Assembly: GCA_040879985.1 (NCBI GenBank)
Contig: JBBDJH010000016.1
Coordinates: forward strand, 62,001 to 126,000
DNA: 64,000 nt
Reading direction: 5' to 3'
Origin: VRUE01 sp040879985
GTDB lineage: Bacteria; Actinomycetota; Thermoleophilia; Solirubrobacterales; 70-9
Of this stretch, positions 9,793-20,050 are shown one piece after another. The translations under genes were made by a program, and so were the position numbers. Position 1 is the first letter of the stretch; the number at the start of each line of letters is the position of its first letter. Under the pieces are notes generated by a model. It worked only from the letters and a program-made list of their open reading frames with translations, had not been told where the DNA came from and ran no database searches.

Positions 9793-10803
9793 ATGCGGGC
9801 GATGATTCTCGCGGCCGGGCTGGGGACCCGGCTGCGGCCGATCACCTACGCGATGCCGAAGCCGATGGTGCCGGTGCTCAACCGACCGGTGATGGAGCAC
9901 ATCGCCCGGCTGCTCGCCCGGCACGGCTTCGGCGAGGCGATCGCCAACCTGCACTGGTTCCCGGAGACGATCGAGGGCCACTTCGGCGACGGTTCGGCCT
10001 TCGGCATCGAGCTCTCCTACAGCCGCGAGGAGCGGCTGCTCGGGACGTCGGGCGGCGTGCGCAAGGCGGCCGGCTTCCTCGGCGAGTCCTTCCTGGTCAT
10101 CTCCGGCGACGCGCTGACCGACCTCGACCTGGCGGCGATGCGCGAGTTCCACGAGTCCCACGACGGGATCGCCACCCTGGCGACCAAGCGGGTCGCCGAC
10201 ACGAGCCAGTTCGGCGTCGCGATCACCGGCGCCGACGGCCGCATCCAGGGCTTCCAGGAGAAGCCCGACCCCGCCGAGGCGCTCTCCGACCTGGCCAACT
10301 GCGGCATCTACATGTTCCGCAAGGAGATCTTCGACTTCTTCCCCGGGCCGGGCGAGGCGAAGCTGGCCGGGCCGGACGACCCGGAGGGCTTCGCCGACTG
10401 GGCGACCGACGTCTTCCCGGCTCTGCTCGAGGGCGACGTGCCCTTCTATTCGCACGAGATCGACGCCTACTGGAACGACATCGGCAATCTCGATGAGCTG
10501 CGCCAGGGCAACCTCGACGCGCTGCGCGGCGCGGTCGAGGTCGATCCGGGCGCGCCCGAGGTGGGCGAGGGTGTGCGCGCGGCGAGCCCGCTGGGCGACG
10601 CCGAGGTCAGCGGCCCCGTGCTGGTCGGCTCCGCGGTCGAGATCGGCGCCGGCGTGCGGATCGAGGGCCCGGCGATCGTCGGCGACGGCTGCCGGATCGG
10701 CGCCGGCGCGATCGTCCGCGACTCGATCCTGCTCGCAGCGGCCGAGCTGGCGCCGCAGTCGATCCTGATCGGCGGCATCGCCGGTAAGGATCGGTCCCGG
10801 TAG
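9793..10803 (+). CDS. Nucleotidyltransferase, mannose-1-phosphate guanylyltransferase-like
   Basis: NTP_transferase fold with the signature LAAGLGTRLRPITYAMPKPM at residues 6-25, the Asp of SGDALTDLD, an EKPD motif, and a C-terminal hexapeptide-repeat (VEIGAGVRIEGPAIVGDGCRIG). Family members make GDP-mannose or related NDP-sugars. It follows ahcY by 4 bp. It is related to the 6318 gene, but the two differ in the region after the signature, so they probably act on different sugars. Confidence 0.85.
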   Translation: MRAMILAAGLGTRLRPITYAMPKPMVPVLNRPVMEHIARLLARHGFGEAIANLHWFPETIEGHFGDGSAFGIELSYSREERLLGTSGGVRKAAGFLGESFLVISGDALTDLDLAAMREFHESHDGIATLATKRVADTSQFGVAITGADGRIQGFQEKPDPAEALSDLANCGIYMFRKEIFDFFPGPGEAKLAGPDDPEGFADWATDVFPALLEGDVPFYSHEIDAYWNDIGNLDELRQGNLDALRGAVEVDPGAPEVGEGVRAASPLGDAEVSGPVLVGSAVEIGAGVRIEGPAIVGDGCRIGAGAIVRDSILLAAAELAPQSILIGGIAGKDRSR

Positions 10804-10841
10804 TTCCTTACGCGCGCAAGGCTTGACGAAGAATTGACATT

Positions 10842-10859
10842 TAGCGCGCCACACGCGCG
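10842..10859 (+). promoter_or_regulatory. Conserved regulatory motif upstream of comF (copy 1 of 4)
   Basis: TAGCGCGCCACACGCGCG, exactly 23 nt before the comF ATG. The hexamer GAGGAT ends 6 nt before that ATG at the -10 position. A T-rich tract precedes the motif. The same motif and spacing occur at 34980, 51643 and 53660. Confidence 0.7.
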
Positions 10860-10882
10860 CCACGGGCGCCGAGGATCGGCGC

Positions 10883-11506
10883 ATGAAGCTCCTCCACGCG
10901 GTAGCCACCGGCCTCGTCCCTCCTCTCTGCGCCGCCTGCGGGCGCGGATGCCGCCCCGGAGCGGCGCTCTGCTCGCGTTGCTCGCGCAGGCTCGCCGCAG
11001 CCGACCCGCTCGAGGGCGGCGGCGCCCCGGGCCTCGACCGCGCCTGGTCCTCGGCTCCCCACGAGGGCGTCGCCCGCGACCTGGTCACGGCGCTCAAGTT
11101 CCGCCGCCTGCTGCCCGTCGCCGAGCTGATCGCCGACCGCGTCCAGTGGCTGGCGCCGTCCGCCCTGCTCAGCGGCACGGTCGTCCCGGTGCCGACCGCG
11201 CCGCTGCGCTCGATCGCCCGCGGCTTCGACCCCGCCGCCGAGATCGCGGCGGCGCTCGCGCGGCGCACCGGCCTGCAGCTCCAGCCCTGCCTGAAGCGCC
11301 GCGGCGGCGGTCGCCAGGTCGGCAAGCGCCGCGCCGAGCGGATCGGCCACCCGCCGCTGATCCAGGCCCGCGGCCAGGTCCCGCGCAGCGTGCTGCTCGT
11401 CGACGACGTGCTGACGACGGGCGCCACCCTCTCCGCCTGCGCCCAGGCCCTGCGCGAAGCGGGGGCGATCCGGGTCGTGGCGATCACGTTTACACGGCGT
11501 TTGTAG
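10883..11506 (+). CDS. comF: ComF family protein (phosphoribosyltransferase fold)
   Basis: ComF-type protein needed for DNA uptake in naturally competent bacteria, acting inside the cell beside the uptake motor. The N-terminal four-cysteine cluster CAACGRGCRPGAALCSRC (about residues 13-30) is the predicted zinc finger. The C-terminal phosphoribosyltransferase signature VLLVDDVLTTGATLSACA is at about 171-188, and GRQVGKRRAERI precedes it. The 207-residue length is typical. It is a single gene with its own promoter motif, and the motif is shared with Tad-like genes elsewhere in the window, which supports a role in competence. Direct proof of competence is not in the sequence. Confidence 0.9.
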   Translation: MKLLHAVATGLVPPLCAACGRGCRPGAALCSRCSRRLAAADPLEGGGAPGLDRAWSSAPHEGVARDLVTALKFRRLLPVAELIADRVQWLAPSALLSGTVVPVPTAPLRSIARGFDPAAEIAAALARRTGLQLQPCLKRRGGGRQVGKRRAERIGHPPLIQARGQVPRSVLLVDDVLTTGATLSACAQALREAGAIRVVAITFTRRL

Positions 11507-11522
11507 GAGCAGGAATCTCCCC

Positions 11523-11551
11523 TTGCCTAGCGGGTACGGGAGGCGTAGCAT
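11523..11551 (+). promoter_or_regulatory. Sigma-70-type promoter of hpf
   Basis: TTGCCT at 11523-11528 and TAGCAT at 11546-11551 are separated by 17 bp, a near-ideal housekeeping promoter. It predicts a short leader of about 20 nt that contains AAAGGAGG, so this gene has a classical leadered transcript, unlike many others here. Confidence 0.65.
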
Positions 11552-11578
11552 CGGAACAACCCAAAGGAGGAGGCCGAT

Positions 11579-11932
11579 ATGCGGATCGAGGTACGTGGGC
11601 GCAACGTCGAGGTTGACGAGGAGCTGCGGGAACACGTGCTGAAGCGCTTCCGGCGGGTGGGTAGACAGGTCTCGGACCTTGCGACCCTCGACGTGACGAT
11701 CTGGGAAGAGCGCAACCCGGCGATCGTCGACAGCCAGGTCGCCGAGGCGACGCTGCGGCTGAAAGGGGTCACGCTGCACGCCAAGGAGGCGACCCCCGAG
11801 ATGGCCCACACCGTGCACGAACTCGCCGAGGACATCAGGCGCCAGGTCAAGAAGCACCGCGAAAAGCGCCGCAAGCGCCGCCGTACCCGCAAGTTGGTCA
11901 ACCAGATGCGAGGTAGGCCCGCAACGCCGTAG
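11579..11932 (+). CDS. hpf: Ribosome hibernation promoting factor / RaiA family, short form
   Basis: Binds the 30S decoding centre in starved cells and blocks translation. The 117-residue sequence shows the beta-alpha-beta-beta-beta-alpha HPF domain: MRIEVRGRNVEVDEELREHV, then LDVTIWEERN and AEATLRLKGVTLHAKE, followed by a very basic tail (KKHREKRRKRRRTRK). The long-form C-terminal dimerisation domain is absent. The strong AAAGGAGG site lies 8 nt before ATG. In this phylum hpf often precedes secA, as here. Confidence 0.88.
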   Translation: MRIEVRGRNVEVDEELREHVLKRFRRVGRQVSDLATLDVTIWEERNPAIVDSQVAEATLRLKGVTLHAKEATPEMAHTVHELAEDIRRQVKKHREKRRKRRRTRKLVNQMRGRPATP

Positions 11933-11955
11933 AGGGTCAGGTCCCGACCCTCTAC
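11929..11955. terminator. Hairpin at the hpf stop codon
   Basis: GTAGAGGGTC and GACCCTCTAC form a 10-bp perfect stem with a 7-nt loop; the hpf TAG lies inside the left arm. No T-run follows. It sits 24 bp before secA. Confidence 0.5.
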
Positions 11956-11978
11956 CGCGGCCAGCTACCCTTGGGCGC

Positions 11979-14825
<2,847 letters not shown>

Positions 14826-14838
14826 GGGCGTACGAGAC

Positions 14839-14941
14839 CATCCCGGTAGGGCCTCCACTTAACTTTTTTTGAAGACAGTCCGTTGCCGTCCGAGGATGTC
14901 GTCGCAAAAAAAGTACAAGACGTTCCGGCCCTACCGGGATG
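14839..14941. repeat. Long inverted repeat after secA
   Basis: Perfect 15-bp outer arms (CATCCCGGTAGGGCC at 14839-14853, complement at 14927-14941) enclose perfect inner arms (ACTTTTTTT at 14862-14870 with AAAAAAAGT at 14906-14914). The central part contains GCCGTCCGAG, also present in the element at 16501. It starts 13 bp after the secA stop. Confidence 0.85.
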
Positions 14942-14959
14942 CTCTCTAAGCTGGCGCCC

Positions 14960-15364
14960 GTGACCCACGACCCTGTTCGAGAGTTCATTCGCTCCTTTAA
15001 CGAGCGCGACCTGGATGCGTTTGTCGATGTCCTCGATGAGGAGGTAGAGCTGCATTCGATGCGGGGGCTGCGGAAGGGACGGGAGGCCGCCCGACTCTGG
15101 GCTACTCGCAAGCCGGGAGGGGTGCAGCAAGTGGTTGAGCTGGAGGAGTTGTATGAGGATGGGACGGAATCGGGTGGGGGGTCGGCCGTGGCGCTGATCC
15201 GGCGGGTTTGGAGCTGGGAGGAGGATGGGTCGCACGCATCGACTGACGAGATGGCTTGGCTGTTCGAGTTGCGCGACCACAGGGTGCGCAGCTGGCGGCC
15301 GTTCGAGGACCGCCGGGCGGCGCTGCATGCCGGCGGCTTCGATCACGGTGTCGCCGCCGAGTAA
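14960..15364 (+). CDS. SnoaL/NTF2-like domain protein
   Basis: Small cone-shaped NTF2-like fold protein: DPVREFIRSFNERDLDAFVDVLDEEVELHS at the start is the classic opening helix-helix-strand. A long beta-rich half ends in FELRDHRVRSWRPFEDRRAAL. Such proteins are isomerases, limonene-epoxide-hydrolase-like enzymes or ligand binders; no catalytic set is clear. GTG at 14960 is preferred because a TAAGCT box ends 7 nt before it; the ATG at 14939 lies inside the inverted repeat. It is transcribed with prfB, 9 bp downstream, but prfB has its own -10 box. Confidence 0.75.
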   Translation: MTHDPVREFIRSFNERDLDAFVDVLDEEVELHSMRGLRKGREAARLWATRKPGGVQQVVELEELYEDGTESGGGSAVALIRRVWSWEEDGSHASTDEMAWLFELRDHRVRSWRPFEDRRAALHAGGFDHGVAAE

Positions 15365-15367
15365 GCT
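15362..15367 (+). promoter_or_regulatory. Leaderless -10 box of prfB
   Basis: TAAGCT ends 6 nt before the ATG at 15374 and overlaps the stop codon of the preceding gene. There is no Shine-Dalgarno sequence before this ATG, in line with a leaderless transcript. Confidence 0.55.
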
Positions 15368-15373
15368 GCGGCA

Positions 15374-16493
15374 ATGGCCGACATCGCCCAGACCGAATCG
15401 GTGCCGGCGCGACTGGCCGAGATCCGCGAGCAGTTGAAGCTGCTCTCGGACTATCTTTGACCCCGCTTCGCTGCGGGACGAGGCCGATCGCCTCGAGGCG
15501 GAGATGGGCAGGCCCGGCTTCTGGGACGACCAGGAGGCGGCGGCGCGGACCTCGGCCGCGCACGCCCGGGCCCAGCGCAAGCTGAAGACCTTCGAGGAGC
15601 TCGAGTCCGAGGCCGGCGACCTCGCCGAGCTGGCCGAGATGGCGGCCGAGGACGAGCAGATAGCGGCCGAGCTGGTGCGCCAGCTGGCCTCGGTGGAAAA
15701 ACGGCTCGCCGGGCTCGAAGAGGCGCGCCTGTTCAGCGGCGCCTACGACGCCGGCGACGCGGTGGTCACGGTGCACGCCGGGGCCGGCGGTACCGACTCG
15801 CAGGACTGGGCCGAGATCATGCTGCGCATGTACCTGCGCTGGGCCGAGGCGCGCGGCTTCGAGATCGAGATGAAGGAGGCCTCGCCGGGCGAGGAGGCCG
15901 GCCTCAAGTCGGCGACCTTCGTCGCCCGCGGCGAGAACGCCTACGGGCTCTTCGCCGCCGAGCGCGGCGTCCACCGCCTGGTGCGGATCTCACCCTTCGA
16001 CTCCTCGGCGCGGCGCCACACCAGCTTCGCCCAGGTCGACGTCGGTCCGCTCGTCGACGAGGGGGTCGAGGTCGAGATCGACGACACCGACCTGCGCGTC
16101 GACACCTACCGGGCCTCCGGGGCCGGCGGCCAGCACGTCAACAAGACCGACTCGGCGGTGCGGATCACCCACCTGCCGAGCGGCGTCGTCGTGCAGTGCC
16201 AGAACGAGCGCTCGCAGACCCAGAACAAGACGGTCGCGATGCAGCTGCTGCGCTCGAAGCTGATCGAGCTGGAGGAGCGCAAGCGGGCCGAGGAACTGGC
16301 GGCGGAGCGGGGAGAGGTCAAGGAAGTCGCCTGGGGGTCGCAGATCCGCAGCTACTTCCTGCATCCCTACCAGCGGGTCAAGGACCATCGCACCGGGTAC
16401 GAGGTCGGCGACGCCCAGCGGGTCCTCGACGGCGACCTCGACGACTTCATCCGCGATTTCTTGAACAAGACGGCGGCTTCTTCCGCCGAATAG
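15374..16493 (+). CDS. prfB: Peptide chain release factor 2 with programmed +1 frameshift
   Basis: RF2 terminates translation at UGA and UAA. The zero frame starts at ATG 15374 and stops after 28 codons at TGA 15458-15460. Moving +1 at CTT-TGA-C continues in frame without a break to TAG 16491-16493, giving about 372 residues, the normal RF2 length. The junction reads SDYL then DPASLRDEADRLEAEMGRPGFWDD, the usual RF2 start. SPFD, the RF2-type codon-recognition motif, is at about residue 206, and GAGGQ for peptidyl hydrolysis at about 249. Frameshifting at UGA lets RF2 control its own level. Calling only the 15504 start would lose 43 residues. Confidence 0.97.
15452..15461 (+). promoter_or_regulatory. 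RF2 programmed +1 frameshift site
   Basis: TAT-CTT-TGA-C, identical over these ten bases to the Escherichia coli prfB slip site. The upstream Shine-Dalgarno-like stimulator is weak: only CGGAC is found where AGGGGG would be expected. Confidence 0.92.
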
Positions 16494-16500
16494 GCGGGGT

Positions 16501-16623
16501 GGGCAGGGCAGGGGGTGTCCGGCCGTTGCTGGGTTTTTCGCCTCTGACGGTGCGGCCGTCCGAGATTGTCTTAGGGGCGAAAAAGAGGACGCCGCTGCCG
16601 CCCGGACACCCCCTGCCCTGCCC
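16501..16623. repeat. Long perfect inverted repeat between prfB and a convergent gene
   Basis: A 22-bp perfect arm (16501-16522, core GGGGGTGTCCGG) pairs with 16602-16623. Inner arms TTTTTCGCCTCT (16534-16545) and AGGGGCGAAAAA (16573-16584) pair in 11 of 12 positions. It starts 7 bp after the prfB stop and ends 13 bp before the stop of the facing gene, so it may stop transcription from both sides. Confidence 0.88.
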
Positions 16624-16636
16624 TTCTGGGTTCGGG

Positions 16637-17248
16637 TCAGCCGACCCTGGCCGGTTTGGTCTGGAACTTGGCGCAGGATGGGGCTTTGATCCGAACCACG
16701 ATCCGGCTCGGATCCTTCTTGCCCAGCTTCTTGACGATTCGCAGTACGCCGCTGCGGCCGAGCTTGCGACGGATCGTCGCCAAGCGCTTGTTGCCGGAGC
16801 GGAGCTCGATCGTGGCCTTGGTTGGCGCGGAGCTGGTGTAGCCGACGGTCACCTTGAGGCGGTCGTGGTTCTCGACGGCGCGGGCTCGGGCGCTGCGGAT
16901 TGGGCACTCGGTTGCCGCGTTCGCGCCGCCGCCGGTTGCTTCTTCGGCTTCGCTGCAGAGTTCCTTGACGTCGGTTTCGGTGAGCAGGCCTTCTGCGAAT
17001 TCTTCTTCGGCGATTTCGCATTCGGCTTCGGCGAATTCGCCTTCTACTTCTTCTTCGAGGCCTTCTTCGGGTTCTTCTTCTTCGAAGGCGAGTGGGGCGA
17101 TGGCCGGGAACGGCGATGCGGCCTGGGCCGAGCTGACGGTGAGCAGCAGCATCGCCAGGACCAGCGGCACGACGAAGGCGCAGAGCCAGGCGGCGCGGGC
17201 GATGCGGGCGGTGTTGTCGGGCGCGGTCGTCTCGGTGCTCCGGTTCAC
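16637..17248 (-). CDS. Secreted/membrane-anchored hypothetical protein with Glu-rich segment
   Basis: I do not recognise a family. After a short hydrophilic start, residues about 22-43 are a hydrophobic signal-like segment (LCAFVVPLVLAMLLLTVSSAQA) with a good signal-peptidase site. A strongly acidic stretch (EEEEPEEGLEEEVEGEFAEAE) follows, then two cysteines. The C-terminal 90 residues alternate basic and hydrophobic residues (VTVGYTSSAPTKATIELR) and look like a small beta-rich domain seen in actinobacterial exported proteins. The product is probably cell-surface. It faces prfB and is separated from ogt by 41 bp. Confidence 0.7.
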   Translation of the reverse strand: MNRSTETTAPDNTARIARAAWLCAFVVPLVLAMLLLTVSSAQAASPFPAIAPLAFEEEEPEEGLEEEVEGEFAEAECEIAEEEFAEGLLTETDVKELCSEAEEATGGGANAATECPIRSARARAVENHDRLKVTVGYTSSAPTKATIELRSGNKRLATIRRKLGRSGVLRIVKKLGKKDPSRIVVRIKAPSCAKFQTKPARVG

Positions 17249-17289
17249 GCCTCCCCTATCGGCCCGCTGGCCGATCCGCTTGAGGAATG

Positions 17290-17853
17290 CTACTCCCCGG
17301 CGTCGAGCACTCCCTCCATCTCCAGCAGCGCTTCCTTCATCGGCAGGCCGCCGCCGTAGCCGCCCAGGGCGCCGCCGCTGCGCAGCACGCGGTGGCAGGG
17401 GACGACGATCGGGATCGGGTTGGAGCCGCAGGCGGTGCCGGCGGCGCGCACCGCGCGCTCGTTGCCGGCGCTGGCGGCGATCTGCGTGTAGCTGCGGGTG
17501 CCGCCGTAGGGGATGCGGTCGATCGCCCGCAGGGCGCGGCGCCGGAAGCCCTTGCTGAGCTGCCAGTCGAGCGGCAGGTCGAACTCGCGCAGGCGCCCCG
17601 CGAAGTAGAGGTCGAGCTGGCGGCGAACGTCGTCGAGGCGTCCGGGCGCCTCGAGCACACGCGGCGAGATCCGCGCCGCCAGATCCTCCAGCGTCTCGCC
17701 GGGATCGATGTTGGGCAGGCTGAGCTTGACCAGGCCGCGCGGGGTGCTGGCCAGCAGCAGCGGCCCGAAGGGGGAGTCGACGTTCGCGTAGGCCACGTCG
17801 ATCAGCCCCTCCGCGGCGGCGCGATCGGCGAGGCGTTCGAGGCTTGCCTTCAT
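17290..17853 (-). CDS. ogt: Methylated-DNA--protein-cysteine methyltransferase
   Basis: Suicide repair protein that takes the alkyl group from O6-alkylguanine onto its own cysteine. The acceptor motif IVVPCHRVLRSGG places the cysteine at about residue 153. YGGTRSYTQIAASAGNERAVRAAGTACGSNPIPI before it holds the Tyr and the Arg finger that flip the base. The N-terminal domain of about 90 residues is the usual non-catalytic cap. Its ATG overlaps the stop of the ECF sigma gene upstream (ATGA), so the two are translated together; this suggests the sigma factor responds to alkylation or a related stress. Confidence 0.93.
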   Translation of the reverse strand: MKASLERLADRAAAEGLIDVAYANVDSPFGPLLLASTPRGLVKLSLPNIDPGETLEDLAARISPRVLEAPGRLDDVRRQLDLYFAGRLREFDLPLDWQLSKGFRRRALRAIDRIPYGGTRSYTQIAASAGNERAVRAAGTACGSNPIPIVVPCHRVLRSGGALGGYGGGLPMKEALLEMEGVLDAGE

Positions 17854-18347
17854 GCCAGCTCCCTCCTCAGTCGCTTGATTCCCTCGTGCAGGCTGCGCCG
17901 CGCCGCCGCCGGCGAGCAGTCGAGCGCGGCGGCGATCTCGGCGTGGGGCAGGTCGCAGGCGTAGCGCAGCGCCACCGCGGCGCGCTGCTTGGGCGGCAGG
18001 GCGTCGACCAGGCCCCAGAGCCCGTCGTCGAGCTCGGGCTCGCCGTCAACGGTCTCGCTTGCACCCGGCCTCCGGCCCCGGTCGCCGACCTCGACCGGTT
18101 CGCCGGCCGGCAGCGGCCGCCGGCCGTTGACGCGGTGGTGGTCGATCGCCTTGCGGTGGGCGATCGTCAGCAGCCAGCCGCGCAGGTTGCCGTCGTCGCT
18201 CAGCTTCGGGTAGCCGCGCAGCGCCGCCAGGAAGGTCTCCTGGAAGCAGTCCTCGGCGTCGCCGCGGCCGACCGCCCCGCGCAGCACCGCCATCACGTCG
18301 GCGGCGTGTTCGTCGAGCAGGGTCTGGAAGGGCGGAAGCGCGGTCAC
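17850..18347 (-). CDS. ECF-type RNA polymerase sigma factor
   Basis: Short sigma-70 family protein (165 residues) with region 2 (DAEDCFQETFLAALRGYPKL ... LRGWLLTIAHRKAIDHHR) at residues about 29-75 and region 4 (LPPKQRAAVALRYACDLPHAEIAAALDCSPAAARRSLHEGIKRLR) at about 115-162. No anti-sigma gene is next to it. The stop overlaps the ogt start, forming a two-gene unit. It diverges from nadC across a gap that holds a 22-bp perfect inverted repeat. The inducing signal cannot be read from the sequence. Confidence 0.9.
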   Translation of the reverse strand: MTALPPFQTLLDEHAADVMAVLRGAVGRGDAEDCFQETFLAALRGYPKLSDDGNLRGWLLTIAHRKAIDHHRVNGRRPLPAGEPVEVGDRGRRPGASETVDGEPELDDGLWGLVDALPPKQRAAVALRYACDLPHAEIAAALDCSPAAARRSLHEGIKRLRRELA

Positions 18348-18381
18348 CTGTGCATTAAACGGTCCAGCGGGCGAGGGTGTG

Positions 18382-18488
18382 AGAGGGACGGGGGTGCCCC
18401 TCTGCCGGAGACCGTATGTGGTTCTGGGCGCCGGCCGTATCGGCGGCTTGATCCAAAGCCTCCGTCAGAGGGGCACCCCCGTCCCTCT
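18382..18488. repeat. Perfect inverted repeat between divergent sigma factor and nadC
   Basis: A 22-bp arm at 18382-18403 (core GGACGGGGGTGCCCC) is exactly complementary to 18467-18488. Unlike the other long inverted repeats here, it lies between divergent genes, and its right arm abuts the nadC -10 box. Confidence 0.88.
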
Positions 18489-18493
18489 AGGCT
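18488..18493 (+). promoter_or_regulatory. Leaderless -10 box of nadC
   Basis: TAGGCT ends 6 nt before the nadC ATG; no ribosome-binding site is present. Confidence 0.5.
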
Positions 18494-18499
18494 GCGCGA

Positions 18500-19345
18500 A
18501 TGGACGAGACGATCCGAGACACCGTCGCCCGCGCGCTCGCCGAGGATCTGGGAGCTGGGGATGTGACGGCGGCGGCGACCGTGCCTGAGGGGGCGCCGGC
18601 ACGGGCGCGGATCTTGCAGAAGGAGCCGGGGGTTGCATTCGGCTTTGAGCTGGTTGCCGAGACGATGCGGCAGTGTGGGGTGGAGGGGGTCGACAACCTC
18701 GTGGTCGCGGGGCAGTGGCGGGACGGTGTGCCGACCGATGTGGTGCTGGTGAGCGGGCCGGCACGGGGGCTGCTCGCCGCGGAGCGCACGGCGCTGAACT
18801 TCCTCGGCCACCTCTCCGGGATCGCGACGCTGACCGCGCGCTACGTCGATGCCGTCGCGGGGACCGGGGCGCGGATTCTCGACACGCGCAAGACGACGCC
18901 GGGCCTGCGGGCGCTGGAGAAGGCGGCGGTCGTCGCCGGGGGCGGGCAGAATCACCGCATGGGGCTCTACGACGCGATCCTGATCAAGGAGAACCACATC
19001 GCCCTGGCCGGAGGCGTCGCCAAGGCGATCCACGCGGCGCGCACGGCGCAGCCCGAGCTGCCGATCGAGGTCGAGTGCCGCGACGTCGAAGAGGTCGCCT
19101 ACGCGCTCGGCGCCGGCGCCGAGCGGCTGCTGCTCGACAACATGAGCGCGGAGGGCATCGCCAAGGCGGTCGCGTTGCGCGACGCCGAGACCGGGCCCAA
19201 TGGGCCGCGGCTGGAGGCCTCGGGCGGCATCACCCTCGAGAACGTCGCCGCGATCGCCGCCACCGGCGTCGACTTCATCTCCGTCGGCGCGCTGACCCAC
19301 TCGGCGCCGGCGCTCGACTTCAGCCTGCTGCTCGAGGGCGCTTGA
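18500..19345 (+). CDS. nadC: Nicotinate-nucleotide pyrophosphorylase (quinolinate phosphoribosyltransferase)
   Basis: Converts quinolinate and PRPP to nicotinate mononucleotide, the step after NadA in de novo NAD synthesis. Family blocks are EDLGAGDVTAAATVPEGAPARARI, ERTALNFLGHLSGIATLT, ILDTRKTTPGLRALEKAAVVAGGGQNHRMGLYDAILIKENH with the PRPP/quinolinate residues, VECRDVEEV, and the C-terminal SGGITLENVAAIAATGVDFISVGALTHSAPALDFSLLL. The 281-residue length is complete. nadA is only 1.7 kb downstream on the same strand, but nadB is not in the window. Confidence 0.97.
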   Translation: MDETIRDTVARALAEDLGAGDVTAAATVPEGAPARARILQKEPGVAFGFELVAETMRQCGVEGVDNLVVAGQWRDGVPTDVVLVSGPARGLLAAERTALNFLGHLSGIATLTARYVDAVAGTGARILDTRKTTPGLRALEKAAVVAGGGQNHRMGLYDAILIKENHIALAGGVAKAIHAARTAQPELPIEVECRDVEEVAYALGAGAERLLLDNMSAEGIAKAVALRDAETGPNGPRLEASGGITLENVAAIAATGVDFISVGALTHSAPALDFSLLLEGA

Positions 19346-19358
19346 GGTTGGCGCCTTA

Positions 19359-19522
19359 GGACCTATCCCGGTAGGGGGCGTGCCCCTGGGACGGTTCAGG
19401 ACCAAGCGGGGCGGTCACGGCGTGGATTCCGCATGGCAGCGCCATGTGGGATTCGCGACGGGGCCGAATCCGCGCAGGTCCTGGGCCGTATCCAGGGGTG
19501 CGATCACCTATCGGGATAGGTC
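19359..19522. repeat. Long imperfect inverted repeat after nadC
   Basis: The outer arms of about 37 bp start with GGACCTATCCCGGTAGG (19359 on) and are complementary, with a few mismatches, to 19486-19522, which ends GGGATAGGTCC. A central hairpin (CATGGC-AGC-GCCATG) sits between. It lies between the nadC stop and the facing cupredoxin stop and fills most of that 214-bp gap. Confidence 0.75.
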
Positions 19523-19559
19523 CATATTCCCGGTATGCGGGAAAAAGGCGCCAGGCGAC

Positions 19560-19907
19560 TCAGCGCACGCGCAGCTTCAGCCGCATCGTTTCGGGGTGGA
19601 TCGTGCAGATCAGCCGGTAGGTCCCCCGCTTGTTGAAGCGCTTGGCGAAGTTGACGCCGCGGGCGCGGGTCGTGCGCGACTTGAAGCCGGCTCCCGGGCC
19701 GCGCCTCTTCTTGACGTTGTGGCGTTTGACGCCGATCCACTTGAAGCGGACCGTGGTTCCCCGCGCGATCGTCTTGCTCGAGGGGGCGAAGAAGTTGTCG
19801 CCGAGCGTCACCGTCGTCTTCGGCGCCGCCATCGCAGTGCTGCTCAGCGCCAGCGAGGCGATCAGGGCCAGGGCGGCGAGCGAAAAAACAATCAGGGGCC
19901 TACGCAT
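19560..19907 (-). CDS. Secreted cupredoxin-like copper protein
   Basis: Small blue-copper fold protein (115 residues) with a signal peptide (hydrophobic 5-27, cleavage after AMA). Predicted copper ligands are His63 (VKRHNVK) and the C-terminal set Cys101-x2-His104-x3-Met108 (LICTIHPETM), typical of plastocyanin/azurin-like proteins. The mature protein is very basic. ATG at 19907 is chosen because GGAGGAGGAGGAA precedes it; a longer in-frame start 47 codons upstream has no site. It should act outside the membrane as an electron carrier or copper binder. A second cupredoxin is at 57830. Confidence 0.82.
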   Translation of the reverse strand: MRRPLIVFSLAALALIASLALSSTAMAAPKTTVTLGDNFFAPSSKTIARGTTVRFKWIGVKRHNVKKRRGPGAGFKSRTTRARGVNFAKRFNKRGTYRLICTIHPETMRLKLRVR

Positions 19908-20050
19908 TCGTTCCTCCTCCTCCGGGTCGGTTGGACGATCGTACGCGGTCCTGCTTACCGATCTGTGACGGGCTCGTGGGTCCGCTGCCCGCCCGGACAC
20001 CCCCACCCCTGCGCCACCCGCGGATGGATTGGAAGCGGCAGACTTCATCT

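Noticed and set aside
15458..15460. Sequencing error or pseudogene in prfB
   Set aside because: The stop is TGA within the exact RF2 slip sequence at the expected codon, so it is programmed frameshifting.
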